A stretch of 64,000 nt of DNA from Pontixanthobacter aestiaquae (GTDB lineage: Bacteria > Pseudomonadota > Alphaproteobacteria > Sphingomonadales > Sphingomonadaceae), in assembly GCF_009827455.1 (NCBI RefSeq), contig NZ_WTYZ01000001.1, positions 2,117,001-2,181,000 of the forward strand. The letters are read 5' to 3'. This document shows positions 8,568 through 17,418 of this stretch, piece by piece. Made by a program: the position numbers and the translations under genes. The notes under the pieces were generated by a model. That model did not search any database. It saw only the letters and a program-made list of their open reading frames with translations, and was not told where the DNA came from. Numbering within the stretch: the stretch's first letter is position 1; every line of letters begins with the position of its first letter.

Positions 8568-10424
8568 TCAACCTCGCTTCAATTGAGTCAGATCGCGTAC
8601 TGCACCTCTGGCGGCACTGGTCGTCATCGCTGCATAGGCCTGGAGCGCCTGCGACACCATACGCGGCCGCTCTTTGGCAGGCTGCCAGGCATCGTCCCCC
8701 TTGGCCTCGATAGCCGCACGGCGTTTTGCGAGCTCGTCATCGCTGACAGCCAGCGCAATCGTGCGATTGGGAATATCGATTTCGATTGTGTCGCCGTTCT
8801 CGACCAGAGCGATCGTACCACCTTCCGCGGCTTCGGGAGAGACGTGCCCGATAGACAGGCCCGAAGTACCGCCCGAAAAACGTCCATCGGTCAGCAAAGC
8901 ACAGGCTGCGCCCAGGCCCTTCGATTTCAGATAGCTCGTCGGATACAGCATTTCCTGCATGCCCGGCCCGCCTTTGGGCCCTTCATAGCGGATCACGACC
9001 ACGTCGCCCTCGACCACCTGACCGGTCAGGATCGCAGCGACGGCATCGTCCTGGCTCTCATATACTTTGGCCGGACCGGTAAAGGTCAGGATCGATTCAT
9101 CGACGCCAGCGGTTTTCACAATGCACCCATCGAGCGCAATATTGCCCGACAGCACTGCGAGTCCGCCATCTTGGCTAAACGCATGCTCTGCGGAGCGAAT
9201 TACGCCATTCTCGCGGTCGGTATCGAGCGAATCCCAGCGGCGCGACTGGCTGAACGCGGTTTGTGTCGGCACTCCGCCCGGTGCAGCGGAGTAAAATTCG
9301 TGGACCTTGTTGTTCTGTGTGCGGCTGATGTCCCAATCATCGAGCGCATCCGCCATGGTCGGGCTGTGCACTGTGGGCAGCGCGGTATTGAGCAGTCCGG
9401 CATTGTCGAGCTGACCAAGGATCGACATGATCCCGCCCGCGCGGTGAACGTCCTCCATATGGACATCGTCCTTTGCCGGGGCGACTTTGGACAGACACGG
9501 CACCCGGCGGCTGAGCCGGTCGATATCTTCCATAGTGAAATCAACGCCTGCCTCGTGAGCCGCAGCGAGCAGGTGCAACACGGTGTTGGTCGATCCACCC
9601 ATCGCGATATCGAGCGACATGGCGTTCTCGAATGCAGAAAAACTGGCAATGTTGCGCGGAAGAACGCTCTCGTCGTCTTCCTCGTAATAGCGCTTAGCCA
9701 GCGTCACGATCAGGCGACCAGCGCGCAGGAACAGGTTCTTGCGATCCGCATGGGTCGCGAGCGTCGATCCATTGCCCGGAAGCGACAAACCAAGCGCCTC
9801 GGTCAAACAGTTCATCGAGTTGGCGGTGAACATTCCCGAGCAGGAACCGCATGTCGGGCAGGCTGACCGCTCGATGTCGGCCACTTCCTCGTCCGTATAG
9901 CTATCATCGGCAGCCGCGACCATCGCATCGACCAGATCAAGCGCTTTCTCCTTGCCGTCGATTACGACTTTGCCTGCTTCCATCGGTCCGCCGGACACGA
10001 ACACCACGGGGATATTCAGCCGCATCGCTGCATTGAGCATTCCCGGCGTGATCTTGTCGCAATTGGAAATGCACACCATTGCATCGGCGCAGTGCGCATT
10101 GACCATATATTCGACGCTGTCGGAGATAATATCGCGGCTCGGCAGCGAATAGAGCATGCCGTCATGGCCCATCGCAATGCCATCATCGACAGCTATCGTA
10201 TTGAATTCTTTGGCAACACCGCCCGCCGCCTCGATCTCGCGCGCGACCAATTGGCCGAGATCCTTCAAGTGGACATGTCCGGGGACAAACTGTGTAAAGC
10301 TGTTCACAACCGCGATGATCGGTTTGCCGAAATCGCCATCCTTCATCCCCGTTGCGCGCCACAATCCGCGCGCGCCGGCCATGTTGCGGCCATGGGTGGT
10401 GGTGCGGGAACGGTAGGCGGGCAT
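8568..10424 (-). CDS. ilvD: Dihydroxy-acid dehydratase
   Basis: Third common step of valine and isoleucine synthesis: dehydrates 2,3-dihydroxy acids to 2-oxo acids with an Fe-S cluster and Mg2+. 618 aa, the usual length. Visible are [12 protein letters not shown] and [19 protein letters not shown], the cluster Cys regions, and [19 protein letters not shown] near the C-terminus. ATG 10424 is chosen over the upstream in-frame start because of a good GGAG 8 nt before it and the family N-terminus [19 protein letters not shown]. It appears to be the first gene of the ilvD-lipoprotein-nnr-methyltransferase run. Confidence 0.97.
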   Translation of the reverse strand: MPAYRSRTTTHGRNMAGARGLWRATGMKDGDFGKPIIAVVNSFTQFVPGHVHLKDLGQLVAREIEAAGGVAKEFNTIAVDDGIAMGHDGMLYSLPSRDIISDSVEYMVNAHCADAMVCISNCDKITPGMLNAAMRLNIPVVFVSGGPMEAGKVVIDGKEKALDLVDAMVAAADDSYTDEEVADIERSACPTCGSCSGMFTANSMNCLTEALGLSLPGNGSTLATHADRKNLFLRAGRLIVTLAKRYYEEDDESVLPRNIASFSAFENAMSLDIAMGGSTNTVLHLLAAAHEAGVDFTMEDIDRLSRRVPCLSKVAPAKDDVHMEDVHRAGGIMSILGQLDNAGLLNTALPTVHSPTMADALDDWDISRTQNNKVHEFYSAAPGGVPTQTAFSQSRRWDSLDTDRENGVIRSAEHAFSQDGGLAVLSGNIALDGCIVKTAGVDESILTFTGPAKVYESQDDAVAAILTGQVVEGDVVVIRYEGPKGGPGMQEMLYPTSYLKSKGLGAACALLTDGRFSGGTSGLSIGHVSPEAAEGGTIALVENGDTIEIDIPNRTIALAVSDDELAKRRAAIEAKGDDAWQPAKERPRMVSQALQAYAAMTTSAARGAVRDLTQLKRG

Positions 10425-10544
10425 TGTGAACTCCGGTGGCATGTGCCGTTTGGGGGTGCCGTTTTTTGGCGAGTATCAGCTACGCTGTGCCAGCAATACT
10501 ACCCTACCGGAAGGCGCATTCGAAACAGAAAATCTTGCGTGCGC

Positions 10545-11279
10545 TTAGGCTTCGGCTTTGAGAGCCAATGCCACGCGGTTTGCAACATCGGTCACCAGCG
10601 AGGCCCAGCGCGCCTGTTCTGCCTTGGTGCCGATCAAATCCTGCCGGATCTCGATAGTCAGATATTTGCGCCCTTTTGCCTCTGCATGACGGTCCATCGT
10701 GGCATTGAGCTGTTTGCCGGAATAAGGCTGGTTATCGCCGACATTAAGACCTTCCTCGCCAAACAAACGGATCGCATGGCGCGCAGCACTGTCATCCTGA
10801 TTGTAGAGCAGCGCCACTTCCCACGGGCGATCCTCGACTTTGGATTCAAGTTTCGGCGTAAAACTATGTAATGCAACGATGAGTTCGGGTTCAGCATCAT
10901 CCAGCCAATCCGCCAATGCCGCATGATAGGGCCGGTGGAAACGCTCCAGACGTCCCTCGACATCCGCGCCGATATTGCCCGCGATGACATGTCCATCGCT
11001 CTCTATCGGGACGACTGCGGGCGCATCCTCCGTCCGGTGCAGATCGCAAACGAGGCGGCTGACCGTCGCAATATGCGCTGCAACATCGTGACGTCGCGCC
11101 ATCCGGTCGGCGATCCCGCCGGTGCCGATGTCATAGCCGATATGGGTGTCGATCAGCCCCTTGGCGATACCCAGCTCGATATCATCGGGTACATAGTTTG
11201 ACGCATGGTCGGCGACGCACACAATCCCTCCGCGACGGGGCTCGCCCACTTGGCGATATGGTAGATCATCCATCATCAT
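10545..11279 (-). CDS. N-formylglutamate amidohydrolase family protein
   Basis: 244-aa member of the N-formylglutamate deformylase family, a zinc-dependent carboxypeptidase-like fold. Family signatures: VCVADHASNYVP near the N-terminus, HIGYDIGTGG, then FHRPYH, LIVALHSFTPKL, and LTIEIRQDLI near the C-terminus. The His and Glu residues in these blocks would bind the metal. No hut (histidine degradation) genes are nearby, so the real substrate may be another N-acyl amino acid. It lies 13 nt downstream of ispE on the same strand. Confidence 0.85.
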   Translation of the reverse strand: MMMDDLPYRQVGEPRRGGIVCVADHASNYVPDDIELGIAKGLIDTHIGYDIGTGGIADRMARRHDVAAHIATVSRLVCDLHRTEDAPAVVPIESDGHVIAGNIGADVEGRLERFHRPYHAALADWLDDAEPELIVALHSFTPKLESKVEDRPWEVALLYNQDDSAARHAIRLFGEEGLNVGDNQPYSGKQLNATMDRHAEAKGRKYLTIEIRQDLIGTKAEQARWASLVTDVANRVALALKAEA

Positions 11280-11292
11280 GGAAGTGAATTTC

Positions 11293-12099
11293 CTATCTCA
11301 GCTTTCCGGCCATCTGCCACCAGTCGGGGTGGTGGAATGCCAGCTTTTCTGCGGCCTCGCGCATGGCGTCATGACTGCGATATAGCGCAAAACACGTCGC
11401 ACCTGAACCAGACATACGGCTGAGAAACGCATCTGTTCCGTTAAGGGACTCCAGCACCGTCGCGATTTCGGGGCACCGACTGATTGCGGGCGCTTCCAGA
11501 TCATTGCGCCCTTGCTTGGCAATCAGCGATGCAGTGCCCTGCGGCATTGATCCGCGATCCTTACCGTCCCACGCCTGGAAGACAGGGCCAGTCGAGAGGG
11601 GAATGCGCGGATTGACGAGCAACACCGATGTGCCAGTCAGATCGCTCTCGATGGTTTCCAGCTCAGTGCCCGTCCCGCGCCCGATGCAGGTAAGGCTCTC
11701 GACACAGGCAGGAACATCGGCCCCGAGCGCTGCTGCACGATCCTGCCAATCATCGGGCAAACCATGCATTTGGCGCACGATCCGAAAGATCGCCCCGGCA
11801 TCGGCAGAGCCTCCACCCAAGCCTGCCGCAACCGGCAGGTTTTTCTCAAGCGTGATACGCAAGCCATTGGAGCGCGGTAATTTTCCGAGCGCCTTGGCGA
11901 CGATATTGTCGAACGGATCGGTCAGCGCGGTGCCGAATTCGCCGGCAACCGCAACCTCATCCCGCTTCGCCGCGCTTGTTGTCAGAACATCACCCTGATC
12001 GACAAAAGCAAACAGTGTCTCAAGCTCATGATACCCATCATCCCGCCGCGCACGAACATGCAGCGCGAGATTGATCTTGGCATAGGCGGTTTCGCGCAT
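11293..12099 (-). CDS. ispE: 4-diphosphocytidyl-2-C-methyl-D-erythritol kinase
   Basis: GHMP kinase of the MEP isoprenoid pathway; phosphorylates CDP-methylerythritol. The N-terminal YAKINLALHV and the ATP loop PVAAGLGGGSADAGA are clear, and the C-terminal block SRMSGSGATCFAL is the third GHMP motif. Two tandem ATGs (12102 and 12099); the second has better spacing from GGGGAGGA, which belongs to the palindromic repeat at 12102-12155. The start overlaps the stop of the DUF559 gene (TGATG), so ispE is now coupled to the inserted nuclease gene. The frame open to 12171 upstream is repeat sequence, not protein. Confidence 0.93.
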   Translation of the reverse strand: MRETAYAKINLALHVRARRDDGYHELETLFAFVDQGDVLTTSAAKRDEVAVAGEFGTALTDPFDNIVAKALGKLPRSNGLRITLEKNLPVAAGLGGGSADAGAIFRIVRQMHGLPDDWQDRAAALGADVPACVESLTCIGRGTGTELETIESDLTGTSVLLVNPRIPLSTGPVFQAWDGKDRGSMPQGTASLIAKQGRNDLEAPAISRCPEIATVLESLNGTDAFLSRMSGSGATCFALYRSHDAMREAAEKLAFHHPDWWQMAGKLR

Positions 12100-12530
12100 C
12101 ATTCCTCCCCAATCTGGGGAGGGGAACCATCCACAGGATGGTGGAGGGGCACGTCGTTCTTGGAAGGACACTGCTTCTTCCGCTCCGCACAGATTTCAAG
12201 AATCCGCAGAATAACTGCCTCCATATCCTGAAAAATATGCCGCGCTGGAACCCGTGTTGTTGCAATGCTTTGCGACCGCAGCCAGCGTGATCTGCGTTGA
12301 TCTCGTTGCACGGCAGGCGCATTGTCATGCACAGTTCCGTCAACTTCGATTGCCAGCTTCACCGAGGCGCGATAGAAATCAAGCACATATTGCCCGGCGG
12401 GATGCTGACGCCGAAACTTAAATCCGCCCGGCCGTTTCCTTAGTTCAATCCACAATTTGCGTTCGGGTAGCGTCATTTCGCTGCGCAGCTTGCGGGCTCG
12501 CTTTACAGTATCTCGGGGTCCGGTAATCAT
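12099..12530 (-). CDS. DUF559 (Vsr-like) endonuclease-domain protein
   Basis: 143-aa DUF559 protein, a small PD-(D/E)XK-like fold related to very-short-patch-repair endonucleases. Typical blocks: MTLPERKLWIELRKR, FKFRRQHPAGQYVLDFY, KLAIEVDGTVHD (likely catalytic D, E and D) and the terminal FQDMEAVILRILEI. The last 18 residues are encoded by the left inverted repeat. Its ribosome-binding site (GGAGGGG, about 9 nt before ATG) is supplied by the right repeat. The gene fills the space between two inverted repeats, between etf-QO and ispE. Biological function of DUF559 proteins is not established. Confidence 0.85.
   Translation of the reverse strand: MITGPRDTVKRARKLRSEMTLPERKLWIELRKRPGGFKFRRQHPAGQYVLDFYRASVKLAIEVDGTVHDNAPAVQRDQRRSRWLRSQSIATTRVPARHIFQDMEAVILRILEICAERKKQCPSKNDVPLHHPVDGSPPQIGEE
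12102..12155 (+). repeat. Left inverted repeat of the DUF559 unit
   Basis: Two successive hairpins: CCTCCCC AATCT GGGGAGG, then ACCATCC ACA GGATGGT, ending GGAGGGGCACGTC. Read on the minus strand it encodes the DUF559 C-terminus and then gives the GGGGAGGA that serves as Shine-Dalgarno for ispE. Confidence 0.8.
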
Positions 12531-12531
12531 A

Positions 12532-12581
12532 GACGTGCCCCTCCACCACTTCGTGGTCCCCCTCCCCGTTTCGGGGAGGAA
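12532..12581 (-). repeat. Right inverted repeat of the DUF559 unit
   Basis: Inverted copy of the repeat at 12102-12155. The hairpin stems CCTCCCC/GGGGAGG and CCACCA/TGGTGG and the inner end GACGTGCCCC are conserved; loop bases differ and one loop is shorter. It begins 1 nt upstream of the DUF559 ATG and supplies its ribosome-binding site. Confidence 0.8.
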
Positions 12582-12587
12582 GTCTCG

Positions 12588-14249
12588 TCACATATTCGGA
12601 TAATTCGGCCCGCCGCCGCCTTCGGGCGTGGTCCAGTTGATGTTCTGGTTCGGGTCTTTGATGTCGCAGGTTTTGCAATGGACGCAGTTTTGCGAGTTGA
12701 TCTGGAATTTCATCGAGCCATCGCTCTCATCTTCCAGCCACTCGTACACACCCGCCGGGCAATAGCGCGTTGAGGGACCGGCATAAACGCCGAGCTCGCT
12801 CTGTTTCTGCAACTCCAGATCGGCCACTTTGAGGTGAACCGGCTGGTCTTCCGCATGGTTGGTGTAGCTGAAGGCTACCGAGGTCAGGCGGTCGAAGCTG
12901 ATCTCGCCATCGGGCTTGGGATAATCAATCGGCTGGTACAAATCCGCGCGGCCCAGCTTGGTGTAGTCGGGGTCATGCTTCATCGTGATCGGCAGGCCGA
13001 TCTTGAGCTGCCGCATCCACATATCGATGCCCGCGATGACCGTGCCATAGTCACCACCAAACTTGGCAATAGCGGGCTGCGCATTCTGGACCTGCTTGAG
13101 CTCCTTGGCGATCCAGCTTTCGCGCAGATTGGGTTCGTAATCGGTCAATTCGGTCTTCTCGGCACCGCCAGCGATTGCCTCTGCCGCAGCTTCCGCTGCC
13201 AGCATGCCGCTTTTCATAGCGGTGTGGCTGCCCTTGATCCGCGGTACGTTGACGAAACCAGCCGCACAGCCGATCAGCGCGCCGCCCGGGAAGGCGAGCT
13301 TGGGCACAGACTGCCAGCCGCCTTCGTTGATCGCCCGCGCGCCATAGGCAACGCGCTTTCCGCCTTCGAGATATTCCTTGATCGCCGGGTGCGTTTTCCA
13401 GCGCTGAAATTCCTGGAATGGCGAGACATACGGGTTCTCGTAATCGAGCGCGGTCACAAAGCCGAGCGCAACCTGGCCGTTCGCCTGATGGTACAGGAAG
13501 CCCCCGCCCCATGTGTCGGTTTCGCTCAGCGGCCAACCCTGCGTGTGGATCACCCGGCCGGGCTCGTGCTTGGCAGGATCAATGTCCCACAGCTCTTTAA
13601 TGCCGAGACCATAGACCTGCGGCTGGCAATCAGCCTCGAGATCGAATTTGGCTTTCATCTGTTTGGTCAGGTTGCCGCGAACGCCCTCTGCAAACAGCGT
13701 GTATTTGGCTTCAATTTCCATACCGGGCGCAAAATCGCCTTTATGCGAACCGTCTTCGGCAATGCCCATATCCTGCGTCACAACGCCGCGCACCGCGCCA
13801 GCATCGTCAAACATCACTTCGGCAGCGGGGAAACCGGGGAATACCATCACGCCGAGCGCTTCGGCCTGCTCGCCCAGCCAGCGGGTCATGCTGCCCAGCG
13901 AACCGGTGTAGCAGCCATGGTTCGACATAAACGGCGGCATCATCAGATGCGGCATCCCGTACTTGCCGCCTTTGGTCAGAACCCAGTGCCAATTATCGGT
14001 GACAGGCGTCTCCGCCATCGGACAATCCATATTGCGCCAATCAGGCAAAAGCTCGTCCAGAGCCTTCGGGTCAACCACCGCGCCGGACAGGATATGCGCG
14101 CCGATTTCGGAGCCTTTTTCAAGCACCACAACCTCGAGATCCTCATTCATCTGCTTGAGGCGGATTGCCGCCGCGAGGCCCGCTGGCCCGCCGCCGACAA
14201 TCACTACGTCACATGGCATTGATTCGCGTTCTATCGCTTCGGCGCTCAT
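12588..14249 (-). CDS. Electron transfer flavoprotein-ubiquinone oxidoreductase
   Basis: Membrane-associated FAD/[4Fe-4S] enzyme that passes electrons from ETF (fatty acid and amino acid oxidation) to ubiquinone. 553 aa. The N-terminal FAD motif is VVIVGGGPAGLAAA, then EKGSEIGAHILSGAV. The C-terminus holds CPAGVYEW and NCVHCKTCDIKDPNQNINW, supplying the four cluster Cys. ATG 14249 (MSAEAIERESM) is chosen; the frame opens upstream only with a TTG. Divergent from the UDG-like gene with 89 nt between starts. The DUF559 unit begins 6 nt after its stop. Confidence 0.95.
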   Translation of the reverse strand: MSAEAIERESMPCDVVIVGGGPAGLAAAIRLKQMNEDLEVVVLEKGSEIGAHILSGAVVDPKALDELLPDWRNMDCPMAETPVTDNWHWVLTKGGKYGMPHLMMPPFMSNHGCYTGSLGSMTRWLGEQAEALGVMVFPGFPAAEVMFDDAGAVRGVVTQDMGIAEDGSHKGDFAPGMEIEAKYTLFAEGVRGNLTKQMKAKFDLEADCQPQVYGLGIKELWDIDPAKHEPGRVIHTQGWPLSETDTWGGGFLYHQANGQVALGFVTALDYENPYVSPFQEFQRWKTHPAIKEYLEGGKRVAYGARAINEGGWQSVPKLAFPGGALIGCAAGFVNVPRIKGSHTAMKSGMLAAEAAAEAIAGGAEKTELTDYEPNLRESWIAKELKQVQNAQPAIAKFGGDYGTVIAGIDMWMRQLKIGLPITMKHDPDYTKLGRADLYQPIDYPKPDGEISFDRLTSVAFSYTNHAEDQPVHLKVADLELQKQSELGVYAGPSTRYCPAGVYEWLEDESDGSMKFQINSQNCVHCKTCDIKDPNQNINWTTPEGGGGPNYPNM

Positions 14250-14338
14250 AGTGGCTCTATTCCCTATCAATTAGCTGCGTCTAAAGTCGCTGAAACCCTT
14301 GAATACTGCGGCGCAGCAGGTCAAGACCTGCAACAACG

Positions 14339-15094
14339 ATGACCGAGCCCTCACCTTCTACTTTGGCAGATGAATTTGCCGCCGCTCTCGATTGGTGGCG
14401 CGATGCCGGGGTCGATCATGATTATAGCGATGACGTTACGGACTGGCTGGCTGCACCGGAAGCCCAACCTGCCCATCAAGAGCAGCAACCAAAGCCCAAG
14501 AAAAAGGCCGAACCCGCGCCGCCACCTCCGGCAAAGAAAATTGGCGGAGCGCGTGATGATTGGCCAAGCGAGCTCGCGGCCTTCCAACAATGGATCGCCA
14601 GCAATGATGATCTGGACGGCGGCGGCGCATTTCCGCCGATCGCTCCGCGCGGCATTGCTGGCGCAGAATTGATGGTAATTGTCCCCGAGCCTGAAGAAAA
14701 CGACAGCGAGAGCCTGCTATCCGGTCCGCAAGGGCGTTTGCTGTCGGGTATCCTGCAGGCGGCGGGCATATCGGATGATAAATTCTATCTTGCGTCTGTA
14801 CTGCGGCGTCACACCCCCATGCCCGATTGGCCCGCTTTACGCGCAGCAGGCGTCGGTGAAATACTGTCGCATCACATTGCTCTCGCCGCGCCTAAACGGA
14901 TTCTTGCTTTCGGACGCAACATTCCGCCGCTGCTTGGGAACGATACGGCGCAGGGCACTGTAATTTTACCTAATTTTAACCATGAAGGCGGAAGCATACC
15001 CGCAATGGGTGTCGGCTCCCTGGCTGAATTGCTGCGATCCGCAGGAAGGCGCCAGAGGTTCTGGCAACGCTGGCTCGAATGGACGGATAGCTAA
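14339..15094 (+). CDS. Uracil-DNA glycosylase superfamily protein, degenerate active site
   Basis: 251 aa. The fold pattern of family 4/5 uracil-DNA glycosylases is recognisable: PRGIAGAELMVIVPEP where GEAPG is expected, then SGPQGRLLSGILQAAGI, YLASVLRRHTP and RILAFGR. It contains no Cys at all, so the Fe-S cluster of classical family 4 enzymes is absent, and the water-activating Glu/Asp motif is not preserved. Residues 40-70 are a Pro/Lys-rich linker. It may be inactive or a divergent sphingomonad form. The stop is followed 1 nt later by the TTG start of the lytic transglycosylase. Confidence 0.7.
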   Translation: MTEPSPSTLADEFAAALDWWRDAGVDHDYSDDVTDWLAAPEAQPAHQEQQPKPKKKAEPAPPPPAKKIGGARDDWPSELAAFQQWIASNDDLDGGGAFPPIAPRGIAGAELMVIVPEPEENDSESLLSGPQGRLLSGILQAAGISDDKFYLASVLRRHTPMPDWPALRAAGVGEILSHHIALAAPKRILAFGRNIPPLLGNDTAQGTVILPNFNHEGGSIPAMGVGSLAELLRSAGRRQRFWQRWLEWTDS

Positions 15095-15095
15095 T

Positions 15096-16877
15096 TTGAA
15101 ACAGTTTGGCGGAATTCAAAAGGCCGTATTGATCCTTGCAGGTGCACTTACTTGCGGTATCTCCACACCGGCAATCGCGAATAGCAGCGCAGCGGAATAT
15201 TTCCGCGACCGCGCAATTTCCAGCAATGTTCCCGAACTGCTCAGTCGCCGCGACCGCGAATATTATTCCAGCCTGTTCGACGCGATTGACGGCGAGAATT
15301 GGGACCGTGTCCAATCGCTGTTTAACGAGCGTGATGATGGGCCTTTGCATCACGTCGCCCGCGCCGAATATTTCCTCCACGCCAACAGCCCGCGCGTTGA
15401 AGGCGAGCAGATCGCCAATTGGCTCTCCTCAGGCCGGTATTTGCCGCATGCGGAACAACTGAGCCGGCTGGGGGAAAAACGCGGCCTCAACGCGACATAT
15501 GGCCTGCCGCAGGCGCAGTCGCTGGTTCGCCAGCCGTACAAGTCCAAGCGCATTCGCCCGAGAACCGTGCGCGACGGGACAATGCCGGATTCAGTGCGCA
15601 GCGCGATCCTCGACAAGATCAAGAATGATGATCCGGACGGCGCGCGTATTCTGCTTGACGGAATTGATGCGAGCCTCAGTTCCGCAGCCCGCGCCGAATG
15701 GCGTCAGCGCGTCGCGTTCAGCTATTATATCGAGAATAACGATCCTGCCGCCTTTGCCGTGGCGCAAACCGTTAATGAAGGCACTGGCGGCTGGGTTGCC
15801 GAGGGCAATTGGGTTGCCGGTCTCGCCGCCTGGCGGATGAAGGATTGTGGAAGTTCCGCGGTCTATTTCGAGCAGGCAGCGATTGGCTCGACCAATATCG
15901 AACTGACCGCCGCCGCCCGCTATTGGTCCGCGCGCTCATATATGCGTTGCCGCGCTCCGGAGAAAGTGACCGAGCAGCTGCGCGCTGCCGCCGATCTGGA
16001 CGAAACGCTATATGGTATGCTCGCCCGCGAACAGCTGGGCCAAGCACTGCCGCAATCGCATTCGACCGCCGACTTCAATCTGGAAGACTGGCAGAAAATC
16101 CGCAGCGTGGAGAATGTCCGCACCGCAGTCGGTCTTGCCGAAATCGGCCGCGGGAATCTCGCTGATGAAGTTCTGCGTCATCAGGCAAAAATCGGCGATG
16201 CCTCACATTACGGCGAGCTATCACGCCTGGCGCGCGAACTCGGCCTGCCATCGACGCAATTATGGATGGCGCATAACGCCCCGCGCGGCGCGAAAGCAGA
16301 GCCTGCCTTGCAATACCCTGCCCCGCGCTGGACACCGGTGAATGGTTGGAAAGTCGATCCGGCTCTGGCCTATGCCCATACGCTGCAAGAATCGAATTTC
16401 CGCCCGGCTGTTGTCAGCCCCGCTGGTGCGCGCGGCCTGATGCAGATCATGCCCGCCGCCGCAAAAGACCATCGCCGCAAGCTTGGCGTTGCGGGCAACG
16501 CGCGCGATCTGTCCCAACCCGAAATCAACTTAGCCTTCGGTCAGGAACATCTGAATATGCTTCGTGACAGCCACGCTACACAAGGCCTGCTTCCCAAAAT
16601 CATGGCTGCCTATAATGCTGGCCTGACCCCCGTGACACGGTGGAACAGCGAGATCCGCGACCAAGGCGATGCCCTGCTTTACATGGAAAGCATCCCCTAT
16701 TGGGAAACGCGCGGCTATGTCTCCATCGTGATGCGCAATTACTGGATGTATGAACGCCAGGCAGGCGGCGCGTCAGAAAGCCGCAAAGCGCTGGCGCAAG
16801 GCATGTGGCCAACCTTCCCCGGCTTGGGATCGAACAGTTCGGGCACCAATGGCGTCCGCCTGAGCGCGCGGGACTGA
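15096..16877 (+). CDS. Soluble lytic murein transglycosylase (Slt70-type)
   Basis: 593-aa periplasmic enzyme cleaving peptidoglycan glycan strands with 1,6-anhydro-MurNAc formation. The start is TTG 15096, giving a clean signal peptide (IQKAVLILAGALTCG, cleavage near STPAIA). The frame also opens upstream inside the UDG-like gene, but that would bury the signal. A long alpha-helical superhelix region precedes the GH23 domain: LQESNF with catalytic E432, GARGLMQIMPAAA, and AAYNAG, with RGYVSIVMRNYW at the end. It is followed 13 nt later by moaB. Confidence 0.92.
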   Translation: MKQFGGIQKAVLILAGALTCGISTPAIANSSAAEYFRDRAISSNVPELLSRRDREYYSSLFDAIDGENWDRVQSLFNERDDGPLHHVARAEYFLHANSPRVEGEQIANWLSSGRYLPHAEQLSRLGEKRGLNATYGLPQAQSLVRQPYKSKRIRPRTVRDGTMPDSVRSAILDKIKNDDPDGARILLDGIDASLSSAARAEWRQRVAFSYYIENNDPAAFAVAQTVNEGTGGWVAEGNWVAGLAAWRMKDCGSSAVYFEQAAIGSTNIELTAAARYWSARSYMRCRAPEKVTEQLRAAADLDETLYGMLAREQLGQALPQSHSTADFNLEDWQKIRSVENVRTAVGLAEIGRGNLADEVLRHQAKIGDASHYGELSRLARELGLPSTQLWMAHNAPRGAKAEPALQYPAPRWTPVNGWKVDPALAYAHTLQESNFRPAVVSPAGARGLMQIMPAAAKDHRRKLGVAGNARDLSQPEINLAFGQEHLNMLRDSHATQGLLPKIMAAYNAGLTPVTRWNSEIRDQGDALLYMESIPYWETRGYVSIVMRNYWMYERQAGGASESRKALAQGMWPTFPGLGSNSSGTNGVRLSARD

Positions 16878-16890
16878 TCCGCATACGCTG

Positions 16891-17418
16891 ATGGCGATCA
16901 AGGAAAACCTTCCGTTCAAGCCGATCAATATCGCGATCATCACGGTGTCCGACACACGGACGCGAGAAACCGACAGTTCGGGCGACTTGCTGGCTGATCG
17001 GATCAAAAATGCCGGTCATCGGCTTGCCGCACGCGTCATCGAGAAGGACGACGCCGATGTTCTCGCGAACCGGCTTAACAACTGGATCGACGACACCGGC
17101 ATTGATGCCATCATCACCACAGGCGGAACCGGACTGACCGGCCGCGATGTCACGCCAGAGGCGTTGGACCGGGTGAAAGAGAAAGACATCCCCGGCTTCG
17201 GCGAATTGTTCCGCTTCCTCAGCCTGACCAGCATCGGCACCAGCACTGTGCAAAGCCGCGCCTGCGCGGTCCTGTCGCGCGGAACCTATATCTTCGCGTT
17301 ACCCGGTTCGAACGGTGCGGTGAAAGACGGTTGGGACGGCATTCTGGCCGAACAGTTAGATAGCAGGAACAAGCCCTGCAATTTCGTCGATCTGATGCCA
17401 AGATTGCAAGAACGCTAG
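16891..17418 (+). CDS. moaB: Molybdenum cofactor biosynthesis protein B
   Basis: 175 aa, MoaB/MogA family, which adenylates or binds molybdopterin before metal insertion. The family motif TTGGTGLTGRDVTPEAL is intact, preceded by ITVSDTRTRETDSSGD, and FALPGSNGAVKDGWD closes the MPT-binding site. The length fits MoaB. Same strand as the transglycosylase with a 13-nt gap, but no shared function is evident. No other moco genes are in the window. Confidence 0.9.
   Translation: MAIKENLPFKPINIAIITVSDTRTRETDSSGDLLADRIKNAGHRLAARVIEKDDADVLANRLNNWIDDTGIDAIITTGGTGLTGRDVTPEALDRVKEKDIPGFGELFRFLSLTSIGTSTVQSRACAVLSRGTYIFALPGSNGAVKDGWDGILAEQLDSRNKPCNFVDLMPRLQER

Larger units (their letters stand above)
12102..12581 (-). 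mobile_element. DUF559 unit: nuclease gene bounded by inverted palindromic repeats
   Basis: About 480 bp. The ends are inverted copies of a two-hairpin repeat: CCTCCCC-loop-GGGGAGG followed by ACCA-loop-TGGT and ending GGAGGGGCACGTC. Stems match between ends while loops differ. It lies between the etf-QO stop (6 nt away) and the ispE start codon, and the DUF559 frame fills the interior. No transposase and no clear target duplication are seen. That it moves or moved as a unit is inference. Confidence 0.55.

Noticed and set aside
8583..9866. 427-aa plus-strand open frame opposite ilvD
   Set aside because: Antisense shadow of a clear ilvD gene; composition is low-quality (Arg/His/Cys rich) and no family motif is seen.
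12834..14222. 462-aa plus-strand frame opposite etf-QO
   Set aside because: Mirror of a strongly supported gene, no recognisable domain.
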